In this document: in pieces, positions 44,535-55,300 of the stretch | Layout of the letters: each line of letters starts with the position of its first letter | Position numbering within the stretch: position 1 is the stretch's first letter | Source: JBAXTE01 sp964653595 | Lineage (GTDB): Bacteria; Bacteroidota; Bacteroidia; Bacteroidales; WCHB1-69 | Reading direction: 5' to 3' | Assembly (NCBI GenBank): GCA_964653595.1 | Contig: CAZZHH010000013.1 | Location: forward strand, 1 to 64,000 | DNA length: 64,000 nt | The notes under the pieces: generated by a model | What the model saw: only the letters and a program-made list of their open reading frames with translations | Databases searched by the model: none | What the model was told of the DNA's origin: nothing | Made by a program: the position numbers and the translations under genes

Positions 44535-45533
44535 ATGAGCAATTTTGGAACAATTTTTTCAAAAAAAATTTTCAACATGCAAACGGAGGATGATTTTAAA
44601 AAAGCTTCCTTGGAGTTGTTTTATTACCAATATTCTCATTGCAAAATTTATAAAGATTTTATTGACTTTTTAAAGGTTGATCCGAACGATGTTTCGGAGA
44701 TTGAAAAAATTCCATTTTTACCTATTCAGTTTTTTAAAAACCATTTAATTACTTCTACCGATGCAAATCCAAAACTCTGTTTTGAGAGTAGTGCGACCAC
44801 AGGTTCCCAAGTTTCGAAACACTTTTTAGCTTCTCCAGAGATATATATCGAAAGTTTTTCTCGTAACTTTGAATCCCATTTTGGAAAACCTCAATCAGCG
44901 TTTATCCTTGCATTATTACCCTCATATCTTGAACGATCTTCCTCCTCTTTGGTGTTTATGGTTGATTATTTAATAAATCAGTCAGCCAAAAAAGAGTCTG
45001 GATTTTTTATGTACAACACACATGATTTGAGTCTCATATTGCACGATTTAGCGAAACAAAAACAAAAAACAATTCTTTTTGGAGTCACTTTTGCCCTTTT
45101 AGATTTTGTGGAAAAGTATAAAATTGATTTTCCCGATTTAATAGTGATTGAAACTGGTGGAATGAAAGGTAGAAAGCAAGAAATTACACGTAATCAGTTA
45201 CAGGATGATCTTTGTGCTGGATTTGGAGTTCCCAACGTTTATTCAGAGTATGGCATGACAGAGTTGTTATCGCAAGGTTATACTAGAGGCAAATCTACTT
45301 TTAGTTCACCACCCTGGATGAAAGTTTTGATCCGCGAAACAAACGATCCCTTATCTGTTCACCGTGTTGGAAAAAATGGAGGATTAAATGTTATTGATCT
45401 TGCCAATATTGAAAGTTGTGCCTTTATTGCAACACAAGATTTGGCCACGGTTCATTCTGATGGAACCTTTGAGGTTTTAGGTCGATTTGATGATAGTGAG
45501 ATTAGAGGATGTAATCTAATGTCAATCAATTAG
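44535..45533 (+). CDS. LuxE-like acyl-protein synthetase/transferase
   Basis: A 332-residue adenylate-forming enzyme of the LuxE family. LuxE activates fatty acids with ATP and passes the acyl group to LuxC in luminous bacteria. Here the conserved blocks are visible: IPFLPIQFFKNHLI, FESSATTGSQVSKHF (a Ser/Thr-rich AMP-loop equivalent), ETGGMKGRKQEITR and the C-terminal ATQDLATVHSDGTFEVLGRFDDSEIRGCNLM, typical of the ANL superfamily. No luxC, luxD or other acyl reductase gene is near, so light production is not suggested; a role in activating carboxylic acids for envelope or secondary products is an inference. It is monocistronic. Confidence 0.85.
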   Translation: MSNFGTIFSKKIFNMQTEDDFKKASLELFYYQYSHCKIYKDFIDFLKVDPNDVSEIEKIPFLPIQFFKNHLITSTDANPKLCFESSATTGSQVSKHFLASPEIYIESFSRNFESHFGKPQSAFILALLPSYLERSSSSLVFMVDYLINQSAKKESGFFMYNTHDLSLILHDLAKQKQKTILFGVTFALLDFVEKYKIDFPDLIVIETGGMKGRKQEITRNQLQDDLCAGFGVPNVYSEYGMTELLSQGYTRGKSTFSSPPWMKVLIRETNDPLSVHRVGKNGGLNVIDLANIESCAFIATQDLATVHSDGTFEVLGRFDDSEIRGCNLMSIN

Positions 45534-45593
45534 TCTTATTTCGCACAATGGTTGATTTTGACTACTTTTATCAAACAATTTTAAGGCAGGTTG

Positions 45594-47312
45594 TTACTCT
45601 TTTTTAAATCTCAGTTTACTTCTTCTATACCCATATAAGAAATAAATAAGCAACCCAATCAATAGCCAAACCAGAAATCTCAGCCAATTTGTTATTCCCA
45701 ATTCAGTCATCAGATATAGATTAATTAACAAACCCATAACTGGAATTACCGACCACTGTTTTATAACTGCAAATGAGGAAACAATGGTTGCAATTACCAG
45801 AAAAAGGATCAACAATAGATGGTGAGTTACATTCATGGATAAAATTGTTTTCAGCGAGAAAAATGATTTTATTCCGCTCAAATTGAAAGACAGTAGCAAT
45901 ACGATGGTAATAAACCAAACTATTGGTATGATAAATCTGCTGTTGAAATAGGGCACTCTAAAACCAGATAAACGCTCCTCTTTGGTCTCAGTTTTTAAAA
46001 GTAAAATTCCACCGGAAACTAAAACAAAGGCAAAGAGTGTCCCAATGCTGGTGAGGTCGGTTACTGCATTTAAATTGAGAAAAAGAGTTGGTATTGCAAC
46101 CAATATACCAGTGATGATGGTAGAGAATCCAGGAGTTTTGTAGCGAGGATGAATTTTGGAGAATTTTTTGGGTAATAATCCATCTCTGCTCATGCTCATC
46201 CAAATTCGGGGCTGTCCTACTTGAAAAACTAATAGAACGCCCGTCATTGCTATTAGTGCACTTATGGCAATAACTCCAGAAAAACGCGTGAGACCTACTT
46301 TTTCGAATACAAAGGCAAGCGGATCACCTACTGCCAATTCGGAATAATGTACCATTCCGGTTAGGACTAAGCTAATTAACACATATAAAATAGTTGTGAT
46401 GATTAAAGATAAGATCATAGATCTAGGCAGATCTCGCTGCGGATTTTCACACTCTTCAGCGGTGGTAGAAATTGCATCAAAGCCGATATACGCAAAAAAC
46501 ACACCTGCAACTCCCTTCATCACTCCCGGCAGTCCATTAGGGGCGAAGGGGTTCCAGTTTTCGGGGTTTATCCAAAATGTTCCAACGGCAATGATAGTCA
46601 ATAGGATCGTGAGTTTTATCAATACCATGATGTTGTTAGCTACTTTTGTCTCATATATGCCGATATAAACAAGCATAGTGATAAGTACTACTATTATAAA
46701 GGCTGGTAGATCCAAAATAATGTGTAATCCAAAAATTTGAGGTGCATTGATCCATGCGCTATATGCGTGTTGTAAGTGAGAGGTCATTTCGGTGAGTGGA
46801 ATACCTTGGCTGATTTTTGAGGATACTTCTACAAAGGCAATATGAGCTGTGTGATAGTCTATTCCTAGCCATTCGGGAAAGTGAATTCCAAAACCAGTTA
46901 GTAATGCAGTAAAATAATCAGACCAAGAGATAGCCACTGCAATGTTGCCCACAGCATATTCCATAATTAAGTCCCAACCAATAATCCATGCTATTAGCTC
47001 TCCAAAACTTGCGTATGCGTATGTATAAGCACTCCCACACACAGGCACTCTAGATGCAAATTCGGCATAACACATTGCTGAAAAGCCACAAGCTAGAGCA
47101 GTGAACACAAATAATAGGGATACCGCAGGCCCCCCATTGCTAGCAGCAGAACCTATGGTGCTGAAAATTCCAGCTCCTACAATAGCTGCAATTCCCATAG
47201 AAGTTAAATCACGAAGCTTTAAATTACGCTTCATTCCGCTGTTTTCGTTTGCATAAACCTCCTGAAAAACCTCAGAAATTTGTTTTTTCCGGAATAGTTG
47301 TGATGTTTTCAA
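45594..47312 (-). CDS. APC-family amino-acid permease
   Basis: Inner-membrane transporter of 572 residues with twelve or more hydrophobic segments. The first, LTSMGIAAIVGAGIFSTIGSAASNGGPAVSLLF, has the GAGIF helix-break of APC/CAT transporters, and EYAVGNIAVAISWSDYF and FFAYIGFDAISTTAEECENPQRDLPRSMI are typical of the CAT (cationic amino acid) subgroup. The reading frame begins with TTG and no in-frame ATG occurs before residue 27, so a TTG start at 47312 is chosen; the ATG at residue 27 is the alternative. A -7 box lies about 30 bases upstream. Substrate is not certain. Confidence 0.92.
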   Translation of the reverse strand: MKTSQLFRKKQISEVFQEVYANENSGMKRNLKLRDLTSMGIAAIVGAGIFSTIGSAASNGGPAVSLLFVFTALACGFSAMCYAEFASRVPVCGSAYTYAYASFGELIAWIIGWDLIMEYAVGNIAVAISWSDYFTALLTGFGIHFPEWLGIDYHTAHIAFVEVSSKISQGIPLTEMTSHLQHAYSAWINAPQIFGLHIILDLPAFIIVVLITMLVYIGIYETKVANNIMVLIKLTILLTIIAVGTFWINPENWNPFAPNGLPGVMKGVAGVFFAYIGFDAISTTAEECENPQRDLPRSMILSLIITTILYVLISLVLTGMVHYSELAVGDPLAFVFEKVGLTRFSGVIAISALIAMTGVLLVFQVGQPRIWMSMSRDGLLPKKFSKIHPRYKTPGFSTIITGILVAIPTLFLNLNAVTDLTSIGTLFAFVLVSGGILLLKTETKEERLSGFRVPYFNSRFIIPIVWFITIVLLLSFNLSGIKSFFSLKTILSMNVTHHLLLILFLVIATIVSSFAVIKQWSVIPVMGLLINLYLMTELGITNWLRFLVWLLIGLLIYFLYGYRRSKLRFKKE

Positions 47313-47341
47313 ATTCGCTTTGTGATTATTTACTTAATTGT

Positions 47342-47349
47342 CAAAGGTA
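47342..47349 (-). promoter_or_regulatory. -7 box (TACCTTTG) of the permease gene
   Basis: Perfect TAnnTTTG match on the minus strand, 30 bases before the TTG start, which supports that start. Confidence 0.5.
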
Positions 47350-47413
47350 AAAAGTTTTTTTTGGAGTACAAAAATTTTAGAAACTATTAATTAAAAATTG
47401 CTCATGGTTTTTG

Positions 47414-48658
47414 CTATCTCTTGTTGACAGATTGTGCGACAGTGATTCCCATCGAAAAAGCGGCTTGAATGTTATATCCGCCAGTGTCGCCATCGATGTC
47501 GAGTACCTCACCAGCAAAATAAAGATTATTAACCAGTTTTGATTCCATGGTTTTCGGGTTGACTTGTTCGAGACTCACACCTCCCGCCGTAGCCATCGCT
47601 TGGTTGAATCCGCCCACCTGCTCGATGGTGAACGAAAAACCGGTGAACCACTCCACCACCAGCTTGCGTTGCTCCTTTTCGAGGGTCGCCAATGTTGTCT
47701 TTTCATCCACTCCAATCTTTTGTAGCAACCTTGAAACAAGACTTTCAGGAATATCAAATCCTTTCAGAAAGTTTTTTAGCTGTACTTTTCCACTATTCTT
47801 TCCTTCATCAATAATCAGCGTCCTCAACTCGTCGGATGGGATGTTGCACAGGTTGATTTTCACCACATCTTCCGCTTCGAAATATCTCGAAAAATCAAGA
47901 ATTCCAGGACCCGACAATCCTTTGTGAGTAAACCCGATATCTCCACGGTGATCGTACAGTTTTTTCCTATTCCGATACAATGATAATGGTTTGTTGTAGA
48001 TGGCTACCCCCGACAAATCCAAAAATTCAAAGTTGGAATAAAGCAAAGAGGTTAGCGCTGGTTTGGCAGGTATAACATCATGTCCAAGTTGTTTTGCAAA
48101 ACGGTATCCATCGCCAGTAGATCCAGTCTTTGGATAGGACCTCCCTCCGGTTGCAATCAACAAACAATGGCTACTATATCTCCCATCGAAGGTCTCAACC
48201 ACAAACTCATCCTCGAGAGTAGCAACGCTCTTAACGGCAGAACCGAAACGAAATTCCACCCCATTGTTGCGGCATATGCTCAACAACACATCCAGCACAT
48301 CTTCTGCTCGATCTGTTTCGGGAAACACCTTGCCATTTTTGTCTGTCACACTGCCTAATCCATGCGCTTCGAAGTACTGAACCGTTTTTTTATTGTCAAA
48401 CTGATACAGCGCCTGTTTCAAAAACCGTCCATGAAGTCCGTAGTGAAGCATAAACTCCTTGATGTCTCCTTCGTGGGTGTAGTTGCATCGTCCCGAACCG
48501 GAAATCAGCAGCTTTTTGCCTGGAGTGTTACCCTTCTCAAGTATCAGCACTCGTTTGTTTATGATGTGTGCTGCTGTCATCAGACCCGCTGTACCCGCTC
48601 CAATAATGATAAAGTCGTATTTGTGGTTTGCTGTCAAATGAATCTGTTTTATTTGCAA
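47414..48658 (-). CDS. HI0933-family NAD(P)/FAD-dependent oxidoreductase
   Basis: Flavoprotein of 414 residues with an N-terminal Rossmann FAD-binding motif YDFIIIGAGTAGLMTA (about 14-29) and the family blocks LEKGNTPGKKLLISGSGRCNYTH, LLIATGGRSYPKTGSTGDGY, THKGLSGPGILDFSR and the C-terminal NLYFAGEVLDIDGDTGGYNIQAAFSMG. The reaction of this large family is unknown; some members are called aminoacetone oxidases by database transfer. The start is uncertain: the frame opens with TTG at 48658 and another TTG occurs seven codons later. G+C is higher than in the permease gene next to it. Confidence 0.9.
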   Translation of the reverse strand: MQIKQIHLTANHKYDFIIIGAGTAGLMTAAHIINKRVLILEKGNTPGKKLLISGSGRCNYTHEGDIKEFMLHYGLHGRFLKQALYQFDNKKTVQYFEAHGLGSVTDKNGKVFPETDRAEDVLDVLLSICRNNGVEFRFGSAVKSVATLEDEFVVETFDGRYSSHCLLIATGGRSYPKTGSTGDGYRFAKQLGHDVIPAKPALTSLLYSNFEFLDLSGVAIYNKPLSLYRNRKKLYDHRGDIGFTHKGLSGPGILDFSRYFEAEDVVKINLCNIPSDELRTLIIDEGKNSGKVQLKNFLKGFDIPESLVSRLLQKIGVDEKTTLATLEKEQRKLVVEWFTGFSFTIEQVGGFNQAMATAGGVSLEQVNPKTMESKLVNNLYFAGEVLDIDGDTGGYNIQAAFSMGITVAQSVNKR

Positions 48659-49392
48659 ATTTAGGGAAATAAGTCGAGATAGTCTTTAAAGTCTATAAAG
48701 TCCAAAGTGCCGAATTATAAAAATCTACGATTTTTTTAATAATTCGAGCATCCTCGCAAAATCACAATCCGTCGGTTGACGGATTTGTTTTGCGGGATCT
48801 GTAAAGTCTATAAAGGGAATACAGAGTTATGAGTATCGCGATGCAACGCATTTTTTTTTTGCGGTATTAGGCAATTCCAATGCGGAATTTTGAGATGGAT
48901 TTGAGCTGCAGAGTAGCGTCATCTTTGTAGAAAAGAATAATACGAGTGGAGACAAGGTGCGTAGCACCGATATCTTTGATTGGTTTATCAAGGGCGTAAT
49001 GCGAGTCTAAAGGAATTGGAACACAGAAGACGCTGATTTAGCAGATTAATATGGATGAGGAACATTTATCACGGGGCTGAAGAGTCAGCCCTGATTTTCA
49101 TGGATGTGATTACAATGCGCAAGGTAAGACTCTATAATTTGGACAGGATTTACTGGATTAACAGGATTAGCGCAATTTAGGTCTAAAAACTTTTTGACCC
49201 GATAAATATCGACAAATACATTCATCTTCGCCTGTCACATCATCATTTTAATCAAAAAAACCAAATTTAACACCATCTACCTGAATTTTTTATTAAATTG
49301 GCTTGATTTTTTCATGCAAACCACTTTCTTTTTTCAAAAATAAAAGAAAGTCGGCATTCTTTCGTTATTAATTCTTTATTAAAACCAATATT
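48659..49392. other. 734-bp gene-free spacer made of repeat remnants
   Basis: No coding frame. From left to right it holds repeat element B (48689-48816), a GC-richer stretch with the palindrome GGTGCGTAGCACC near 48956-48969, a phrase GACGCTGATTTAGCAGATTA (about 49029), the inverted GGGCTGA...TCAGCCC (about 49074) and ACAGGATTTACTGGATTAAC (about 49143). The last phrases resemble decayed dispersed repeats known from intergenic DNA of environmental Bacteroidota. The final ~150 bases are AT-rich leader of the alpha-2-macroglobulin gene with a small GAAAG...CTTTC hairpin. Confidence 0.65.
48689..48816. repeat. Palindromic repeat element B, inverted relative to element A
   Basis: A 128-bp unit bounded by perfect 13-bp direct repeats AAAGTCTATAAAG (48689-48701 and 48804-48816). 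Its reverse complement aligns with 35978-36105, sharing CGAGGATGCTCGAATTATT, the imperfect palindrome after it and ATAATTCGGCACTTT. It also has its own hairpin AATCCGTC...GACGGATT (about 48769-48785), which is more perfect than the matching site in element A. Confidence 0.82.
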
Positions 49393-52300
49393 ATGAAGCA
49401 GCTTTGGAGCACCATCACCCTTGTCATGATTCTGTTTTCCTCCACAATGGCTCAACAACAGGTCAAGTCATTCAATTACGTCGAAAAGTGGAAACTGGTT
49501 GATAAACAGCGCGACAACGGTCTGCCTAAAGAAGCTTTGAAGATTGTGGAAGAAATATATAAGCAATCAAAACTTGAACAACAACATGGCCATTTTCTTC
49601 GTTCGGTATTTTACAAAATGGGTCTAGTAGCATCCTACGAAGAGGAGCCTATAGAAAAAGCTTTATCGCTTATAGATCAAGAGATAAAAACTGTTTCCGA
49701 GCCTCAGAAGCAGATATTGTATTCCACAAAGGCTCAAATCTTGTGGGATTATTATCAAGCTAATCGATGGGTGTTTTTAGACCGTACCACTACTGCCAAC
49801 TATAAAAAAGAAGATATTCGAACTTGGGATTTGAGAACCATAGTGGATGAGGTTTTTAAAGCATATCAAGCATCGCTGACAAATGATAAACTTCTTAAAA
49901 AAACACTTTTAACCCCCTTTGATCAAATTATTGAAAAAAAGAATGGTAGAATTTATCGACCTACCTTGTATGATTTACTAGCCAATCGGGCCATCGATTT
50001 TTATATGGGTGAAGAACCCGAAATTGTTAAACCAGCAGCTACTTTTTATATCAACAATCCAGATTATTTAGCAAAGGCTTCTAAGTTTATCTCGTTGCCT
50101 TTATCTACTCCTGATAGCATGTCGATGAAATATTACGCCCTTGATTTGCTTCAAAAGGTAATCCAATTTCATTCCAATGACATGGATGCGTCTGCCTTAA
50201 TTGATGCAGATCTGAACAGATTGGAATTTGTAAAAAATAACGGAATTTTTGAAAATGTAGATAGCTTGTACATTGCCGCACTTCTTAATTTACACGCAAT
50301 GCACGAGAAAAATTCCATTTTTTCGACTATTTGCTATAAACTAGCAGTATATTACAATGCCGAAGCATCAAAATACGATTCTATCTCGAATCCCAATGTG
50401 CAACTCTATTATAAGGAAGCTTTAAAATATTGTAATCAAGGAATTGAAAAACATCCGAATTCAATTGGAGAAAATAATTGCCAGCTATTGAAAAATCAAA
50501 TTTTACGTAAAGACCTAGATTTAGATTTTGAGAAGGAAATTATTCCAAACACAAACTCTCGTTTGCTAGTAAAATATCGATCTGTGAAAACTGCTTATAT
50601 TCGCATAATCCCTTTTACTAGGAAGGAGATGAGTGAGTTAACCCAAAAATTATGGGGTATTGATTTAATGAAACGACTCGTAGATTTAAAATTCAACACG
50701 CTATTAACAGAAACTTTGCCCTATACGGATGATTTTCAAAAAAGAAGTGTTGAGCTAAAAATTCCCCCAATGTCAACAGGAGAATATCTTCTATTGGTAT
50801 CAGACGACGTAAGTTTTAACTACAATAAAAGCCCAATTGCTTATACACAATATAGAGTTACAAACCTCTCTTATATTGAGAGAACTTTAGACAATGGGTC
50901 GTCGGAATTAAAAGTATTATTTAGAGATAATGGAAAGCCAGTTGAGAATGCCAGAGTTAAGGTTTGGTCAATTGATTATAACAACTCTTTAAGAAAATAC
51001 GAAGATCGAGATTATGTTACTGGTGTTACCGACGCGGATGGTCATTTTATTATTCCCGCTAGCACTAAAGGTCATTATAGCAGGAATCTTTCTTTTTCAA
51101 TTTCTACCAAAGAGGATAAAATTGAATCTAATAATAGTTTATATCACTATTTTCGAGACACTACAACGCGTTCGGTAATTAAAACTTATTTCTTTACCGA
51201 CAGAGCAATTTATCGACCAGGTCAAACGGTTTATTTTAAAGGGATTACAGTTGAAACTAAGGGAAAAGATGCAAAATTGATGGTTGGAAAGAAATCAAAG
51301 GTAACCCTTTATGATGCTAATTGGCAAGATAAAGGCTCTTTAGAGCTAATTTCTAATGAATATGGCTCCATATCTGGCTCTTTTGTTGCTCCAATAGGAG
51401 GTTTAAATGGTTCGATGCACTTAAGTAATGAACATGGAAACATTTATTTCCGAGTGGAGGATTACAAACGGCCAAAGTTTGAAACTACATTTAACCCTAT
51501 TAAAGGAAGTTATCGGTTGAATGACAAGGTAACTGTTACAGGAGTTGCAAAAGCGTATGCTGGAAATGCAATCGATGGAGCTACCGTAAAATATCGTGTT
51601 ACTCGCCAGGCCTCTTATCCATGGTGGCGATGGTGGTGGGGATATCTACCTGCTTCTACTTCGATGGAGATTATGAGTGGAGAAACTCTTACGAATGAAA
51701 ATGGGGAATATACTATCTCCTTTGATGCGATTCCTGATTATTCAACTAAAAAGCGATATTTGCCACAATTTAATTATATCATTTCAGCCGATATTTCCGA
51801 TATAAATGGCGAAACACATTCCACAACTACCACCATTCCAGTTGGTTATGTGTCGATGTATGCTTCTGTTTCAATTCCACCCACCATCGATCAAGCTCTT
51901 GAACCAGCAAAGTACGACATCAGAACAACCAATTTAAACCATCAACTCGAACCTAGTAGAATTAAGGTTGTGGTTTATAAAATGACTCAGCCAGAAGTGT
52001 TCTATAACAATCGGATTTGGCAACGTCCTTCTAGTTTTAAATATACCAAAGAGGAGTTTCATAAATTATTCCCTTTTGATGAGTACAAAAACGAATTGGA
52101 TAAAAATGGATGGGAAAAAGGAAAAATTGCATATCAAAAAACGCACAATACAGCTACCGATACAATATTACAGTTTGAAAATTTAAACACTTGGGAGAGT
52201 GGGGTATATGTTGTTGAAGTAGAGGGTGTTGACAAGTATGGAGTTGCATTCCAAAAAAGTCAATATTTCACGATTACAAACTCTTCTAAAAACGAAAACT

Positions 52301-55300
52301 CGGAGTATTCTGCCCTTACTTTACGAACCAACGAACACTTAGTAGAACCAGGTAAAGTGGCCAAAATTTTCATCGAAAGTAGCCAACCTAATGCAAGAGT
52401 GTTTGTGGAGTTTTTTAAAGAAAATATAGTTATTTGGAAACAATGGGTGGAGTTGAATAAAAATCCAAAAGTTATCGATTTTCCAATTTCCGAGACTCAT
52501 TACGGCAATATCAGCATAAATGCAGTAATGGCCATTAACAATCGTTCTTATATTGCAAACACATCTCTTCGTGTTCCAAAGAAAAATGAGCGTTTAGAGG
52601 TGAAGTTTGCTACCTTCCGCGATAAGTTACAACCCGGACAAAATGAGGAGTGGCAGATAACCATAAAAGGTAATGATGGAGAAAAGTTGGCGTCGGAACT
52701 ACTTACCACAATGTATGATGCTTCGTTAGACGCATTTGTTCCCCATAACTGGTCTTGGTACTTGTCTATAGCACAAAAATATGCACCCTATTGGAATACC
52801 GGTGATTTTAACACAAAAGCTTATGCAAATAAATATTATTACTATCCAAATTCTCGATATTTAAAAAGAGTAGAATATGATAACTTAAATATGTATGGAT
52901 TCTATTTTTCTTATGGTTATGGATATGGCAGAGGAGGAGGAAAAGGCTATTATAGAAAACAAACGATGAAAGCCGACTTTTACGATGCCGACGATTTATC
53001 CCTTGCTGAATCTGCTTCACCGGCTGCTGGATTTACCTCTTCTGAAGAAGAAAATATAGATGAAAAGACGAAGAGTACTCCTAGCAAAAAATCAGAAATA
53101 TCAAAAAATGGTAAATCCAGTAATGATAAAGTAATGGATGGTCTTGTTCCCATAGAAGACCAGAGTGGAGAAGATAATCGGGTGGGGGATCAACCCATAC
53201 AAATAAGAAGCAATTTCAACGAAACCGCATTCTTCATGCCTCAACTGGCCACCGATAAAGATGGAAATGTGGTCATCAAATTCAAAGTCCCCGAATCGCT
53301 GACCCGTTGGAAAATCATGGGACTGGCGCACACAAAAGACCTGCGTGTAGGACAGTTCACGAAGGAATTAGTAACCCAAAAAGAGCTGATGGTGGTCCCA
53401 AACCAACCCCGATTCTTCCGCGAAAGCGACCAAATGGAGTTCAACGCCAAAATCTCCAACATCTCGGATAAAGATTTGACTGGCATCGCCAAAATCGAAT
53501 TCTTCGATGCGTTGACCATGAAACAGATCAACATCGAACTCGGATTGACCACCGTGGAGATTCCTTTCTCCGCATTGAAAGGTCAAAGCACCTCCGTTGC
53601 TTGGAAAATAGCCATTCCGCAAGGGTTGATGGCCATCACCTACCGTGTGACCGCACAAGCAGGAAACTTCTCCGATGGGGAAGAGATGACTTTACCTGTA
53701 TTAACCAACCGTATGTTGGTCACCGAATCGTTGCCATTGCCGATCAACGGGAACCAAACCAAAACCTTCTCGTTCGACAAGCTGAAAAACAACACGTCCA
53801 CTACGCTCAAGAACTTCAAATACACCTTGGAATTCACTTCCAATCCAGCGTGGTATGCCATTCAGGCATTGCCATATCTGATGGAATATCCTTATGAATG
53901 TTCGGAACAGACCTTCAACCGTTTTTATGCCAACAGCATTGCCACGCATATCGCCAACTCAAGTCCGAAAATCAAAGCGGTGTTCGAAAGTTGGAAAATA
54001 AACTCCCCCGAAGCACTTATGTCGAATCTGGAGAAAAACCAGGAGTTGAAATCGCTGATGTTGGAAGAGACCCCTTGGGTGTTGGATGCAAAAAGTGAAA
54101 CGGAACAGAAGAAACGGATCGGACTGTTGTTCGATATCATCAACATGTCAAGTCAGTTGGATGCCGCCCTGAACAAGCTGATTAAGATGCAAACCTCAAA
54201 CGGTGGCTGGTCGTGGTTCCCCGGAATGCCTGATAATGAATACATCACCCAATATATCGTTACAGGATTAGGTCATTTGAAAAATCTTGGGGTTACTGAT
54301 TTAACGGTTAACTCTAAAGCTTGGGCGATGACACTTAAAGCTGTTCGCTACACCGATGATCGAATCAGAGAGAATTACGAAGAGCTCAAAAAATGGAAAG
54401 TGGATATGACTAAAGACCATCTTGGGTGGACAGAAATCCAATATCTATATGCCCGCAGTTTCTTCTGGAAAGATGTAGAAATCGCTTCTAAAAACAAGGA
54501 AGCGGTGAACTACTATCTCAATCAATCCAAAAAATATTGGCTCACGAAAGGGGTTTACATGCAGGGGATGATCGCCATCGCCAACATGAAAACTGGCGAT
54601 CCGGTGACGGCTAAAAAAGTCATCGCTTCAGTGAAGGACAACGCCCTTTTCAGCGAAGAGATGGGCATGTACTGGCGCAATGAAGGCGCCGGATATTACT
54701 GGTACGAAGCACCGATCGAACGCCAGGCATTGTTGATAGAAGCCTTTGATGTGGTCAACAGCGACTCGGAATCGGTGGAGAAGATGAAAATCTGGCTGCT
54801 GAAACAAAAGCAGACCCAAAACTGGGGAACCACCAAATCCACGGCTGAAGCTTGTTATGCGCTGCTGCTGAAAGGCACCAGCCAACTCGCTGACGACCAA
54901 CTAGTGGAAATCAAGATCGGCGACAAGGTGATCGATCCGAAAAAGATGGATAACGTGAACGTGGAAGCCGGAACCGGCTACTTCAAGACCGCTTGGAACG
55001 GCACCGAGATCACACCAAACATGGGCAACATCACCGTCACCAAATCTACCGCTGGTGTGGCATGGGGTTCGGTCTACTGGCAATACTTCGAAAACTTGGA
55101 CAAAATCACCCCTGCGACCACTCCGCTGAGTATGAAGAAAGAGCTCTTTATCGTCCGCGCTAACTCTACTGGTGAGGTGTTAGAGCTTGTGAAAGCCGGC
55201 GACAAAATCAAAGTCGGCGACAAAATCCGGGTGCGCATCGTGCTCCGCTCCGATCGTGATATGGAATACGTGCACATGAAGGACATGCGCGCAGCTGCTT

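Noticed and set aside
44535..45533. Luminescence operon
   Set aside because: Only a LuxE-like gene is present; there is no luxA, luxB, luxC or luxD nearby.
48659..49392. Hidden small gene or tRNA in the large spacer
   Set aside because: No frame of useful length, no cloverleaf or T-loop consensus could be found; the stretch consists of repeat remnants.
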